A stretch of DNA of 64,000 nt. It comes from Siphonodentalium dalli (taxonomy: Eukaryota > Mollusca > Scaphopoda > Gadilida > Siphonodentaliidae). Below, one piece after another: positions 9,885 through 21,061 of this stretch. The notes below the pieces were generated by a model. The model was not told the DNA's origin. It saw nothing but the letters and a program-made list of their open reading frames with translations, and made no database searches. The stretch lies in assembly GCA_032622095.1 (NCBI GenBank), contig CP136069.1, positions 246,001 through 310,000 on the forward strand, read 5' to 3'. How positions within the stretch are numbered: the first letter of the stretch is position 1; each line of letters opens with the position of its first letter. Both the position numbers and the translations under genes were made by a program.

Positions 9885-10524
9885 ACAATTATCTAAAAAA
9901 TCATAACAAGCATTAACATAAGATTCTCTGTGATGGAGGAAATGCATGACGTGTGGGGAGTCCTCCCAGCACAGACTGGAAACGTCAATACCTTGTGATC
10001 GTCGTGTTTCTATAAACGCTTCCACGTCAACTGATGTGATGATGCTGTCTGCAGTCGAATACAGACAGAGCTGCGGACAATCCGCTATGTCGCTTGATAA
10101 TGCATCGAAAACACGTTTTTTTGCAGATTTGGACCAAAAGGCTGAGATTGAATCTAAATTTGTTGTGAAAAATAAATAAATAAACACGAAGAATCCATAG
10201 AACAGCTTGAGAAATATGTTGCAGTTAAGCATGACTGTGTAGGCTCTCACTGCATTCATTACTCGCTTTCTTCCTGGGCAGCTGTCGAAAATACACCCTC
10301 GAACATTTAACAAGGCATATTTCTTGTGTGTTGCTTTATGAATGTGATCTATGATATGTCGATATATTGTGCATCCACCATTGCTGAACGAGTGGAAAAA
10401 CAGAGGGCTGTCCTCTAAATCATACTCATAAAGAAGATCAAGCACCTTCGTGGCGATGTCGTCAAGGAGATCGGGCTTAAAGAACAACGCCTCAGATGGA
10501 GCTGTGTATCGAATTGTTATGAAC
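9873..10524 (-). CDS. TMEM53: TMEM53 (DUF829) homolog, exon 2 (C-terminal 216 residues)
   Basis: This encodes residues 66-281 of a predicted 281-residue protein; human TMEM53 is about 277. The acceptor TTTCAG precedes 10524. The first base completes a glycine codon split after base 2, matching the donor at 26206. The read continues as FITIRYTAP, the region following the N-terminal block in vertebrate TMEM53. Visible features are an alpha/beta-hydrolase-like nucleophile elbow HSFSNGG (Ser112), a possible acid at Asp224 in LYSTADS, a His at 256 in SPHVMHF, and one hydrophobic segment at about 168-186. TMEM53 is known as a nuclear-envelope protein that restrains BMP-SMAD signalling; that role is family knowledge, not seen here. 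The exon ends in FLDNCLKD and a TGA contributed by the adjoining 32-bp minisatellite. No disabling mutation is seen, so the gene looks intact. Confidence 0.93.
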
Positions 10525-10638
10525 CTGAAATAAAAAGTGCTCTGAGTTAATGCCCTGCGAATGCTGGGTTTTTGATCGAATCAAATTTTTAATCGAATAC
10601 ATATACAGCTATGCTCTAATTAATCAAAGCCTTTAAGG

Positions 10639-11980
10639 TAGGGACCTGTGAATATTCAAGTTCGACACTGAATCGGTCCGCTCATTCGGATATATACGAA
10701 TCGATGTTACTTTGGTGTAGTCTCGTTTTTTGCATCTGGATCACACATGCCAAATGACCTGAACTCACAAAAATTGAAGCACAAAGTTACCAAGTTAGGC
10801 AACATATGTAATTTTGAATGTACATGTATACCGTTCAGAATAGACATGTATTATGCAAATTATGTGCTTCGATCGCAACCGTGACGGTGATCAATCGCCG
10901 CATATATTTGATTACCTTATGTTTAGAACTTCAGATATCCAATTCAGATTATACGAATAAAATTCAATGTCAGCTGCCGTTATATGAAGGACAACACATA
11001 AATTGGAACGAACAGAAACGGTGAGAAACCTCAGAACAATCGGAATAGACATTGTGTGCGACACTGCCAGCAGGATTCCTATAAATTACCTAAATTACGG
11101 GAAATCAGGTGCGTTGCATCAACTTTCGATCGATTGAATCTTTTTGATAACATTTAACACTTGTAATTTATGCCTGTTTTCTATGACCACCTCCATGAAG
11201 ACAACTACTGTGAATATGTGATGTAGGTGTTTGATCTATTGTGGGGTGAATAGTTTAACCCTTTCAGTGCCAGGGGCCGATCTCATCAGCCCTAATTTAC
11301 GGTCTGTAAAATCGGCCCTAAAAAAATAAAAAAATATTATTATTTTTTTTTTTTTTAGATTTTAAAAAAATTATTAAAATTGTAAAAAATTGTAAAAAAT
11401 AATAACAAATGATGAAAAATTGTTAGGCCAATGCATTCTCTTATATATGCGAGGCGACCTATGGTCGACTCGCACATATAAGAGAATGCATTGGCACAGG
11501 GTATATGGGTTGATACAAAGATCGGACCTGGCACTCAAAGGGTTAACAGGTACATGTAACTACCATTGGTATCGGACTACAACAATTATATAGCTGAACG
11601 GTGTACCCATGTCCACTTGTGTTAAATCTTTATTATCTTCATTAAATAATGTGACAAGTGACTTACATTCCATGGGGTTTGTGATATGTTGATTGAACTG
11701 TCTTTAAGTGTCTTACTGTCATTTCTTGTGTCATGTTTGCCATGACACAGCTAGATATAAATTCAATGCAACATATCCCAAACCCTCCATGAGACTGAGA
11801 GTGACTTGCCTATGTCATGATTTTCCTAAAAAAAAGTTCCAATGGATGTTTAAGGAGATTACATTGTTATATAGTATGTAGTGAATTTTGCAGTTTTTTT
11901 GTCATGAGATGTCGATATCAGGAAGGAGATTTGATATCGAAATTCGATAAAATGCAAAATCCCCGATTCGCAGATCCCTA
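10639..11980. mobile_element. hAT-type element, 8-bp target duplication, non-coding
   Basis: The left end TAGGGACCTGTGAATATTC and the right end (inverse TAGGGATCTGCGAAT) match the element at 24560-25655. The flanks are CTTTAAGG (10631-10638) and CTTTAATG (11981-11988), an 8-bp duplication with one difference. It contains a nested TTAA MITE (11259-11542). No transposase frame is visible. Confidence 0.75.
11259..11542 (+). mobile_element. TTAA MITE with one palindrome, complete ('GTGCCAGG' family)
   Basis: TTAA at 11255-11258 and 11543-11546 brackets CCCTTTCAGTGCCAGGGGCC and CCTGGCACTCAAAGGG. It contains an A-rich stretch, then one 67-bp GCCAATGCATTC palindrome, GGCACAGGGTATATGGGTTG and the right terminus. 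It carries the same palindrome module as the 'ACCCAACA' family but different termini. Confidence 0.85.
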
Positions 11981-12040
11981 CTTTAATGAGCTTGTGGGCC
12001 GGACACTACCCTGGTAATACCACATGTACACCGTGGTTAA

Positions 12041-12496
12041 CCCTTTACCCAACAGAACGGCCCTGTGCCAATGCATTCTCTTATATATGCGAGTCGACCA
12101 TAGGTCGCCTCGCATATATAAGAGAATGCATTGGCTTAACACATATTAAAAATGATAAAATTATCAAAGAATGTAGAAAAATATTATAAAAATTGTTAAA
12201 AAATGTAAGAAAAAATTATAAAATTGTTAAAGAATGTAAGAAAAAATGGTAAAAAGTGTTAAAAAAGAATTTTGTTAGGCCAATGCATTCTCTTATATAT
12301 GCGAGGCGACCCATGGTCGACTCGCATATATAAGAGAATGCATTGGCACAGGGCATAACTGTAACCATCACACTGTGGTCAATGAACCGGTTCCAATGAT
12401 ATCCATATTTGTATGGTGTTATTGAGACAGACCCAAGATAGTTTAGGCTGTTGAAGCTTTATTTGGGCGTTTTTGGCCGTTTTATTGGGTAAAGGG
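12041..12496 (+). mobile_element. TTAA double-palindrome MITE (copy 3)
   Basis: TTAA at 12037-12040 and 12497-12500; termini CCCTTTACCCAACAGAACGG and the inverse of CCGTTTTATTGGGTAAAGGG. At 456 bp it is longer than its relatives. The spacer between the two hairpins is internally duplicated (the AAAAATT/ATTGTTAAAGAATGTAAG stretch). Confidence 0.88.
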
Positions 12497-12694
12497 TTAA
12501 ACGGTATCACCGCTACCACTAGCTGTTGAACAGCAGTACCATGCTGTAAATGGCAAGTACAGTAATGCCCTAGAACACCCGTATGGTGCCCCTCACAGAC
12601 ACAAGCAGACGACAGTCAGTAATAGATCCTTCTATCTGTGTGGGGCTCTCAATGGGGGTTAGCTATATATAGTAGAAATTCATAGGATGATCTA

Positions 12695-12829
12695 CAGTAA
12701 TGCTTTAAATAATCAACTCCTTAACCACAGCAGAATCATGGTAATTTTTCAAGATTTAGTCGGAAATATGGCTTGTTGCCATTCATCGGAAAGCTCTCAG
12801 ACAGCTTTCCGATGAATGGCAACAAGCCA
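12695..12829. mobile_element. TA-flanked palindromic MITE (copy 4, right arm truncated)
   Basis: The left end CAGTAATGCTTTAAATAATC and the first arm are intact. The second arm stops at GGCAACAAGCCAT, where unrelated sequence follows. TA is at 12693-12694. Another fragment of this terminus (CAGTAATGCCCTAGAACACC) lies at about 12559. Confidence 0.7.
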
Positions 12830-12907
12830 TCCCTGTTAAAGGGGGTTGATTATAATTAGAGCATAGTTGTTATTATTCAAATGTGAAAGTAAATAAAACA
12901 AAATTAA

Positions 12908-13288
12908 CCCTTTACCCAACAAACCGGCCAAATAAAGCTTCAACAGCCTAAAATATCTTCGGTCTGTCTCAATAGAACCATACAAATATGGGTTCATTGG
13001 AACCGGCTCATTGACCACATTGTGATGGTTAAAGTTATACCCTGTGCCAATGCATTCTCTTATATATGCGAGTCGACCATAGGTCGCCTCGCATATATAA
13101 GAGAATGCATTGGCCTAAAAAAAATCTTTTTTTAACACTTTTTACCATTTTTTCTTACATTCTTTAACAATTTTATAATTTTTAATGTGTTAAGCCAATG
13201 CATTCTCTTATATATGCGAGGCGACCTATGGTCGACTCGCATATATAAGAGAATGCATTGGCACAGGGCCCTTCTGTTGGGTAAAGGG
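12908..13288 (-). mobile_element. TTAA double-palindrome MITE (copy 4, inverted)
   Basis: TTAA at 12904-12907 and 13289-13292. The order of domains is reversed relative to the copies at 4815 and 12041. The sequence around it (GTAAATAAAACAAAATTAA, then AAGATACTACAAA) has a paralog without the insertion at about 13727-13760 (GTAAATAAAACAAAAATAAG, then AGATACTACAAA), which serves as an empty site. Confidence 0.88.
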
Positions 13289-13367
13289 TTAAAAGATACT
13301 ACAAAGTTCTGAATTTCTTCCTTACAATTAACATCTCTCTTCCTTTGATAGTGTGCATGTCAGACAT

Positions 13368-13542
13368 TTAATTAGGGTGGTGATGTTAATATGTTGTCGA
13401 ACCGGTTCCAATGATATCCATATTTGTATGGTTTTATTGAGACAGACCGATGATATTTTAGGCGGTTGAAGCTTTATTTGGCCGGTTTTGGCCGGTTTGT
13501 TGGGTAAAGGGTTAATTAGGGTGGTGATGTTAATATGTTGTC
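13368..13542 (-). mobile_element. 113-bp MITE fragment between 31-bp direct repeats
   Basis: A piece of the 'ACCCAACA' MITE (AACCGGTTCCAATGATATCC to TTGGGTAAAGGG) occupies 13399-13511. The identical 31-bp sequence TTAATTAGGGTGGTGATGTT plus AATATGTTGTC stands on both sides (13368-13398 and 13512-13542). The duplication is far longer than the TTAA expected from transposition. Confidence 0.8.
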
Positions 13543-13559
13543 AATACTCTGTCATGTCT

Positions 13560-14862
13560 GGGCTTTCCAATGCTTCCTCATAAGTATTTATCAACCGGGA
13601 ACAGGGCGACTTATTTCCCTTTTAAAAAGGTATTGTGCCGTCTGATATCTTTCCGACATCAGTTTGAACCCCGTCCGAACCGAGACCAGGAGTTGGAAAA
13701 TAACACGGAATTATTTAATTGTGAAGGTAAATAAAACAAAAATAAGAGATACTACAAATTTATAACAAAATACTTTAAAAGTTAAATTCGGGAACGGGAA
13801 GATTTGGTCGCGGGAAGATTCAGCTCGGTATTTTTCGGTCGCGGGAAGATTGGGCTGAGAAGATTCGGCTGAGAAGATTCGGCCAGTCAATTAATCTGGT
13901 TAATTAGTGCAGGGATCTGAGAATTGTGGCTTGTTGGCAGCTTGGCCATGGTCTTTGTATTATTGAAAGAACATTTAGTTGTACACGTAACAATAACAAC
14001 TAATTGACACGATTGTGGGATCATTTACAAGGGTCTTGATTAACTCAGTTGTAGTAATAACACACTTTATTAGACGCATAATTAATATACTATTAATAAA
14101 AATTATGAAACATATCTACAGAAGCTAATAGAAGGTGTAACGGACAATACAAACATACATGTACAGTAGCTATATTGAATTTTTTACTGAACGAAATCGA
14201 CATTTATTCTTTATTTGAAAACACATAATTAATGACTTTGCTAACCCCTTTTCAACCCAAATTTGATGAAGTCAAAATAATGGATTGTGCTCACTTTTTA
14301 TTATAAAGAGCGTTTCTTAATATAGTTTTTATGATCCATTAAAAATGTATTTATCTTCTATGTGGTTGTTCGTTAGAACATTGTTCAAATATACACGATT
14401 CGGAGACATATAAAAACAAACAGTGAGTATTTCTCACTGATATCATGTCAGCATCTGAAGGACATTCTGTATACTCCGTCGCCAGTTATGCAAACTAGTG
14501 CCAACGTGAACTGAGTGTGAAAAACTGTACGACCGATCAAACATTCTTATATAATTATAAGTTTTGCCTTGCATGCTTATTAATAGTAATTTCTTATATA
14601 GTGTTCGAACGTGATATTTGGATTTACCACAAAATGTGTAAGTAATAACGATTTATTCATGTAAAAACTATTCAAAAATATAGGTCAACATAATTCATAA
14701 AAGATACAATTGAACTTTCTTTATTATAAACATAAAATAATTTCAGAAAATATGTCCAAAAACAAAAACAACCACAAATGAGAGGCCGATCACGATCGGC
14801 AGATGTTTAACCCATCCCTTAGTAAATTGTTATGATCAAAATCATAATCTTTTAATGTTGAA
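13560..14862. other. No recognisable gene
   Basis: AT-rich sequence with short degenerate repeats (GCGGGAAGATT at about 13790-13880) and one GAGAGGCCGATCACGATCGG fragment near 14780. No exon, TE boundary or RNA gene could be supported. Confidence 0.5.
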
Positions 14863-14866
14863 TTAA

Positions 14867-15253
14867 CCCTTTACCCAACAGAAGGGCCCTGTGCCAATGC
14901 ATTCTCTTATATATGCGAGTATAGGTCGCCTCGCATATATAAGAGAATGCATTGGCTTAACACATTAAAAATTATAAAATTGTTAAAGAATGTAAGAACA
15001 AATGGTAAAAAGTGTTAAAAAAAGATTTTTTTTAGGCCAATGCATTCTCTTATATATGCGAGGCGACCTATGGTCGACTCGCATATATAAGAGAATGCAT
15101 TGGCACAGGGCATAACTGTAACTAACACAATGTGGTCAAGGAGCTGGTTCCAATGATATCCATATTTGTATGGTTCTATTGAGACAGACCGAAGATATTT
15201 TAGGCTGTTGAAGCTTTATTTGGCCGGATTTGGCCGTTTTGTTGGGTAAAGGG
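14867..15253 (+). mobile_element. TTAA double-palindrome MITE (copy 5)
   Basis: TTAA at 14863-14866 and 15254-15257; termini CCCTTTACCCAACAGAAGGG and the inverse of CCGTTTTGTTGGGTAAAGGG. The first hairpin has a small deletion at its centre (GCGAGTATAGGTCGCC), while the second is intact. Confidence 0.88.
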
Positions 15254-15289
15254 TTAAAGAGTACTAGCAGATTAGCCTGTCACTGGTGG

Positions 15290-15653
15290 GATTGGTCACA
15301 TGGCTTTGGTCGATCCATCAAGGTTTTTCAAGTGTAGACAAACTGACCCGACGAAAATATTCCCCGTCCCGAGTTGACCATACATAACAAATTTCATGTC
15401 ACTGCCACCGCTGATGCCCGAAATATCGTCCAAGGTCATTTGCATTACCCGTTTCAAGGTCAAGTTGAGTGGATAAAATAACCTGACAAAATATTACCCA
15501 TCCCGAGTTGACCATACATAACAAATTTCACGTCGATGTCACCACTGACGACCGAGATATCGCCCAAGGTCATTTGTGGGTACCCGTTTCAAGGTCAAGG
15601 TCACCTCAGGCGGACAAACTGACCCGATGAAAATCTCCCCCGTCCCTTGGAAC
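15290..15653. repeat. Interspersed repeat, left part, interrupted by a hAT element
   Basis: Diverged ~125-bp units contain GACCCGACGAAAATATTCCC, CCCGAGTTGACCATACATAA and CCAAGGTCATTTG. The sequence continues after the insertion at 19177-19510 and ends near GGAAGTCTCAAAATATATAG. It belongs with the element at 37461-37897, whose end reads GAAGTCCCAAAATATGTAG. Confidence 0.65.
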
Positions 15654-16236
15654 TAGTGCTGAAACAGTTGACCTATTTTTGTAGCCGGTTAACCGTGACG
15701 TGTAACAGGTTATCTGCTACATGTATTTCGAACATACTAGTATGACTTTACACTGATTATTTACACCATAATATGTGCCAATATATCAGCATAATTTGAT
15801 TTATATTGTATGGCAAACTCATGTAATGTTTACACAGACAGCGATTGTATTAAACGAATGTAAATCACCAAACACGAACGTCACAAAGCCACGTGTTGAC
15901 AACTTGGCAGATGACACAGTGAACTAAAACTCGCAGTGTTTATAAATAGTGTCATGCTTGACCTGTTTGTACTGCGACTGTTACAGGTCTGACTTGTTAT
16001 CTCGTTTTGGGAAGAATATTGTGTGACCTATATACATGTTCGTACTAGTACTTGCAAATATATTTTTTATTGCCATTATAGCGATTGCGGGACTGGCCGA
16101 TTATTAAGTCATGTGACTCAGGTATTCTAACTGCTGGGTGTTCTTTGGCGATTTGAGATGGATAGGATGACAGACGACCGATACACACAATTATGAAGTT
16201 TGTGAACTTTATGTAGTTAACAAATGAAAATTTGAA

Positions 16237-16690
16237 CGAGAGGCCGATCACGATCGGCAGATGTTTAACCCATCCCTTGGCGATAGTAAATTGTTATAAT
16301 CAGAATCATAATCTTTTAATGTTGAATTATAGAGTATACTGTTATGATCTAAAGTAGTATATGGCAAATGTACATAATAATACAAATTATTGGAATGTAT
16401 GAGTCAATATAGAAGGGTTAATATAACATATAAACTCTAGAGCCTGTCACCACTATCATAGTGTAAGCAGTTCTATTCATGTTGTTGCAAATTGCCATGT
16501 GAGATATCAAAATAATATAATTATTTATTTAATGGAAAAGGTAAAAGACATGGAATGGGTAAAAGGGGTTAAATCACCTATCTCTGCCCTGTTTGATCCA
16601 ATGTAGTCCCATCGTCCAAGGACTTAGAGAGCTCCATTGGTCTAGTTAAATAAATTCACATTAAGTTGTGGTTAATAAGATAGCTAAATC
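16237..16690 (+). repeat. Interspersed 'GAGAGGCCGATCACGATCGG' segment
   Basis: It starts with GAGAGGCCGATCACGATCGG and continues through CTCTAGAGCCTGTCACCACT and AGACATGGAATGGGTAAAAG to CTCTGCCCTGTTTGATCCAA. A second, split copy lies at 19510-19775 and 22864-22985. This copy is uninterrupted at the site where 19776-22861 inserted in the other, so it acts as the empty site. Confidence 0.7.
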
Positions 16691-16859
16691 AATTTATCCA
16701 ATAATTCACTAATTTGTGTCTCTTATACAGAGGGAACATATGAGGGCTATAAATAACTCTCAATAAACCATGTCTTTTTATCTCTCTCACAGAGAAGCTG
16801 TGAGGCTGAGGTATTCATTAATTGTAAGTTACTTGGGTTATAATTGGATAATTCTTAGT

Positions 16860-17130
16860 TGAAAAAGGGCCATATCTCTGGTATAACAAATTGGATCTAA
16901 CCCATATTCAAACTCGTTCTGTATTTTGAGTTGAGAAACTCATATACCAAATTTGGCTCCTATCAGATGAAAAATGGTTGCTTTATCGAAGTATGTGTGA
17001 ACTATATGTCAAAGGACCATAACTCCATTAAAAAACATCCGATCAAACCCATATTCGAACTCAATCAGTATACTCACATTGTATGAATCCGGTATATGAA
17101 TCCAACAGAATTAGAGAGATATGGTAACAC
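16860..17130 (+). repeat. Degenerate 'GGGCCATA(A/T)CTC' repeat units
   Basis: Two diverged units begin AAAGGGCCATATCTCTGG and AAAGGACCATAACTCC. Both contain 'CCCATATTC(A/G)AACTC'. They are related to the units at 18080-18445 and 23350-24250. Confidence 0.6.
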
Positions 17131-17619
17131 ATGTATGTTCAACACAAAACTCAATGAGAATTTGTAACAAGCCCCATCAAAAGAGACTTAGTATCAATTT
17201 CCCATGGTGTAACAGTATGGCCCAATAGGCCAAGATTTGGAACAGATGGTGATGTAACTGACTCCAATTGTGCTTCTCAAATTTTTAACATATGGATGTT
17301 AGGAATTTCACATAAGTCCTGGCAGAATGTTATAGAAGTCCAGTGCACTGTGGCATCACTCAGGCCATTATAATGATAGCAGATGTAAGAATTAGAATAG
17401 GCTGGTCTGCAAGTTCAACTGACTTGACACAGTGAAGAGTTAAAATAATGACTTCTGAGTTTTGCAGCAGTATATATGCAGATGATTAAATAAACTGTTG
17501 ACCCCAAGGAAATTAAAGTTCACTGGTAGATAATATTAAAGATAAACATGATCCCCTGTTTATACACCAATTCAAAGCAGAAGCTGTTGGCCAATCTGTC
17601 AGTCACATGTAATTACAAC

Positions 17620-18000
17620 CATGTGTCATGATTTCCCCAACACAGTAACACTATTAATGTATGGTTTCATTACTAAATATTTAAAGAGACACATTGGGAA
17701 CTTTTTTATCAACTTCTATCATAATCATCAATATCTAAACGAAAACAAATGAAAGTGTCAATAACATATTTTTTTTATTATTGTAAAAGTTTTTTGTTTT
17801 TTGTTAAATTGACCATGTATCATGATCTCCCAACAAATAAACACTATTAATTTATGGCTTCAGCCCTAATATTCAAATGGACACATTGGGAACCTTTTTA
17901 TCAACTTGTATCATAATCATCAATATCTAAATGAGAGACAAATGAAAGTGTCAACGACTTTTTTTTTTATTATTATTATTATTATTATAAAAGTTAAAAA
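17620..18000 (+). repeat. ~190-bp tandem duplication
   Basis: The stretch from TCATGATTTCCCCAACA to AATGAAAGTGTCAA (about 17626-17762) is repeated at about 17819-17955 with roughly ten percent change. Each copy ends in a poly-T/ATT tract. No coding potential is seen. Confidence 0.75.
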
Positions 18001-18079
18001 AAAAAAGTTAATATTTTTTTTTTTGGTCAAATTGAGCAAGGAGTTCAATCTAAAAAAATCATTTTTTTTCTTCATTTTT

Positions 18080-18500
18080 TTCGAAAAAGGGTCATAACTC
18101 CTTTAAAATAAATTGGATCATACCCAAATTCGAACTCGGTCTGTATTTTGGGCTGTGAAACTCACATACCAAATTTGGTTCCGATCAGATAAAAAATGTT
18201 TGAGTTATGGCAGAATCCAGGAATTCTAAGTCAAAAAAGGTCCATAACTCTGTAACAAAAACTCGGATCAAACCCAAATTCGAACTCGATCTGTATTTTG
18301 GGCTGAGAAACCCATATACAAAATTTGGTTCTGATTGGATAGAAAATGTTTGAGTTAACGCATTACACGTGAAGTGTCTACGGACGGACAGACGGACGGA
18401 CAGACGGCTCGACAGACGGACGGACGGACGAACGAACGACGAGTGGTCAATCCGGACGTTGACACTATGTGTACCATACTATGGTATGGGTACACATAAA
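18080..18500 (+). repeat. Two-unit 'GGTCATAACTCC' element with GGAC tail
   Basis: Two ~150-bp units (GGGTCATAACTCC at about 18088, GGTCCATAACTC at about 18239) share AACCCAAATTCGAACTCG and CTGTATTTTGGGCTG. They lead into a GGAC/GACA simple tract (18380-18430). The 3' end has a palindrome, TGTGTACCATACTATGGTAT plus GGGTACACA. Confidence 0.75.
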
Positions 18501-18900
18501 AACAGCTGAAAACCTGCTGAAAACAGTGTTTTCTGTTAGAAGACAATCACATACTGAGAATTAGTCATTAGGATGCAAATAAGTCCGACTGCACGGGAAC
18601 ACCACTTTGATTCAAGTTCATTTGAACTTCATCGACTGAGATTACTCAAACTCAGTAATGTAAGTACATGTATAGACAGAGTGTATGTAAATAGGGTTGG
18701 TTCTCAGAGTTTGCAGTCTGCCAATTTCTCTTTGAAATGTGCCCAGACATCTGATTTACTCATTTCTTGGGTATCCATGATACTGTCTACAAGTAGTCAG
18801 TCGGAGTGTAGATGTCAAATGACCACGCCGTATGAAAACGATTGTATTTATCTTTGCCGATGACCAAGTGTCATCAGTGCACATGTTTTGCCAGGCATCG

Positions 18901-18940
18901 GAACATCAAAGATGACGTCATGCATCTTTGATGTTTAGCC
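18901..18940. repeat. Short hairpin with TGACGTCA centre
   Basis: AACATCAAAGATG and CATCTTTGATGTT pair around a TGACGTCATG loop containing a perfect CRE-like palindrome. It is inside the hAT element. A functional role is unproven. Confidence 0.5.
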
Positions 18941-19176
18941 GCCAATGCCAGACTATGTAATCTGCCATTCTTGGAAGACTTTTGATCTTGCACCAGATTT
19001 TGACTTTTAATACGCGTAATTTCGAATGTATACCCCTTTGAGTGATCATAAACGTTTGTGGCAAAATTGATAATGTACCCGTGTTTACATAGCGGTTAAC
19101 CGGTTGATCATAGTTCAACCGGTTGCCGACGGTAGCCGGTTGTCAACCGGATATCCAGATATCCGTTTCAGCACTA

Positions 19177-19510
19177 CTTGGAACCCCTAAGTACAAAATT
19201 CCGTCTTGATATCCCCAGTTTCCGAGACGGTCGATTGAGCCGTATTTATACTTGTGTACATGTATATAAACGCTCTTTAATAGCGACGACTCATATACAA
19301 ACGCTCATTAATTATCACACGATAAACCCATCAATTCTAACGACGGTGGCAGTTGAAGGGTGAAGGAGTGGTCGCACGGGCTCGCGAATGGTCCGATGAT
19401 ACTTCATGTGGCTTTTTACCCTTATATAGCAAGTTTGACCTCAATCGGTCGAGCCGTTTTCGAGTCTATAGTGCACATACATACATATACGGAAGTCTCA
19501 AAATATATAG
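19177..19510. repeat. Interspersed repeat, right part
   Basis: It continues the sequence interrupted at 15653. After the CTTGGAAC duplication it reads CCCTAAGTACAAAATTCC and ends near ACGGAAGTCTCAAAATATAT. See 15290-15653. Confidence 0.6.
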
Positions 19511-19782
19511 TAGATACTGTTATGATCTAAAGTAGTATAGACAAATGTACATAATAACCAGTAATAACACAAATTATTGGAATGTACAAAAATAGAATCA
19601 AAATAGAAGGGTTAATATAACATCCAAACTCTAGAGCCTGTCACCACTATCATAGTGTAAGCAGTTCTATTCATGTTGTTGCAAATTGCCATGTGAGATA
19701 TCAAAATAATATAGTTATTTATTTAATGTAAAAGGTTAAAAGACATGGAATGGGTAAAAGGGTTTAAATCATATACTGTTAT

Positions 19783-21061
19783 TAGAGCTGGGACGGTTAT
19801 GCGGTTAACCGGTTAACCACCAACTATGGCCGTGACCGGTCACGGATTTGCCGTGGTCGGTTAACCGTAACATCACTATTATAGTGTATGATCACTGTGA
19901 TGGTCAGCTATAACTGGCTATAAGAGGGTTAATCTGTGTCCGTCAATTAAAATGAATCCGAGATTGACGGAACAACATCAAACGCGGTGTGTCGGCTCTT
20001 TGAAGGCTTGATTAATTAGCATTTAATTAGCATTACTCCAACTAAATGTGGGTGTGAACTCATTACACAACTATAGTGTTTTCAAATTGATCCCAAGAAA
20101 ATATAAATTGAGCCCAATAATTTCCACGAGCAGTCCTGCTTTCTATGATATACTTTTAAAAGTTGCCACGTTCTCTGGTGTTAATTCGCTTACAATCTTT
20201 ATGGCTCAAATGCCGTTAATTAATCTTGGATTATTTCATTTTAACATGAGGCAATATATATATCAGAGCAGCTAATATTTATATCAAATCATTTTTGAAC
20301 CATTACATTTAAAATAGTATCAGATAATGAGTTTTTCCATTCGAATATTAATCCACCTCGAATTTATAGAGTTATTGTTCTTGTTGCAGAACGTACATAA
20401 TACGTTTCGTCGATTACCGCGAAATTCATAAATGTTTTCTTCTTCGAGGAAGATTCTGACGACGACCTGGAGTTCGATGGTTTCGACGACGATGGACTTG
20501 TCGTCTTCTGAACTTTGTTGTTTGAACTTTGTGCTATTTATGTGCGCTATTAACCGTTCCATACGCATGTTTACAACGTATAAATTATATTTTTTGTTTT
20601 ACCTGTCGACATCTGTATCTTGTTATTATATGATTTTATCTTAATAAAACGCATCATTCTCTTTATATAACGTAACTACTCTTGGTATCAGTATAAAATA
20701 CGATGGTAAACCAGCATCTCAAGGCTAACTGAGATTTTGCACGGGGGGATCCCCGTGAGTAAGCCCATGCAGTACCCACTTTTTTGACAAAAACGTGCAC
20801 GTGCCCCCTGGGCTTACTGACGGGGTGTATACAGTACTTAATTAGATATGTGATTATGTGTGTCATGGGTGACAACTTCTTTGTATAATGGGCAGGAGCC
20901 GTTCTCAAACTTACCATGTCAGTGAGCATCACAATCATCGCCGTTCTGCATACTGGGCTTACCCACCCATAATAGTACCTATAATATGTGGTTAACCGGT
21001 TAATCGCGGTTTTTTGCCGTTCATAACCGGTCACGAAAATCCCATAACCGTCCCAGCTCTA
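19783..21061. mobile_element. hAT-type element nested in the TA element
   Basis: The perfect 8-bp duplication ACTGTTAT lies at 19775-19782 and 21062-21069. The termini TAGAGCTGGGACGGTTATG and its perfect inverse are followed by AACCGGTTAACC-type subterminal motifs on both sides. It is 1279 bp. A short acidic frame near 20450-20515 has no recognisable family. Confidence 0.88.

Larger units (their letters stand above)
15654..19176. mobile_element. 3.5-kb hAT-type element with perfect 8-bp target duplication
   Basis: CTTGGAAC flanks both sides (15646-15653 and 19177-19184). The left end TAGTGCTGAAACAGTTGACC and the inverse of the right end (TAGTGCTGAAACGGATATC) form the terminal repeat, with further subterminal AACCGGTT-like motifs (GCCGGTTAACC, TAACCGGTTGAT). 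The interior holds other repeats (16237-18445) and no transposase frame, so it is a non-autonomous or heavily eroded copy. Confidence 0.82.

Noticed and set aside
20432-20644. Acidic or Ser-rich open frames inside the hAT element
   Set aside because: Short, overlapping on both strands, with no transposase motifs.
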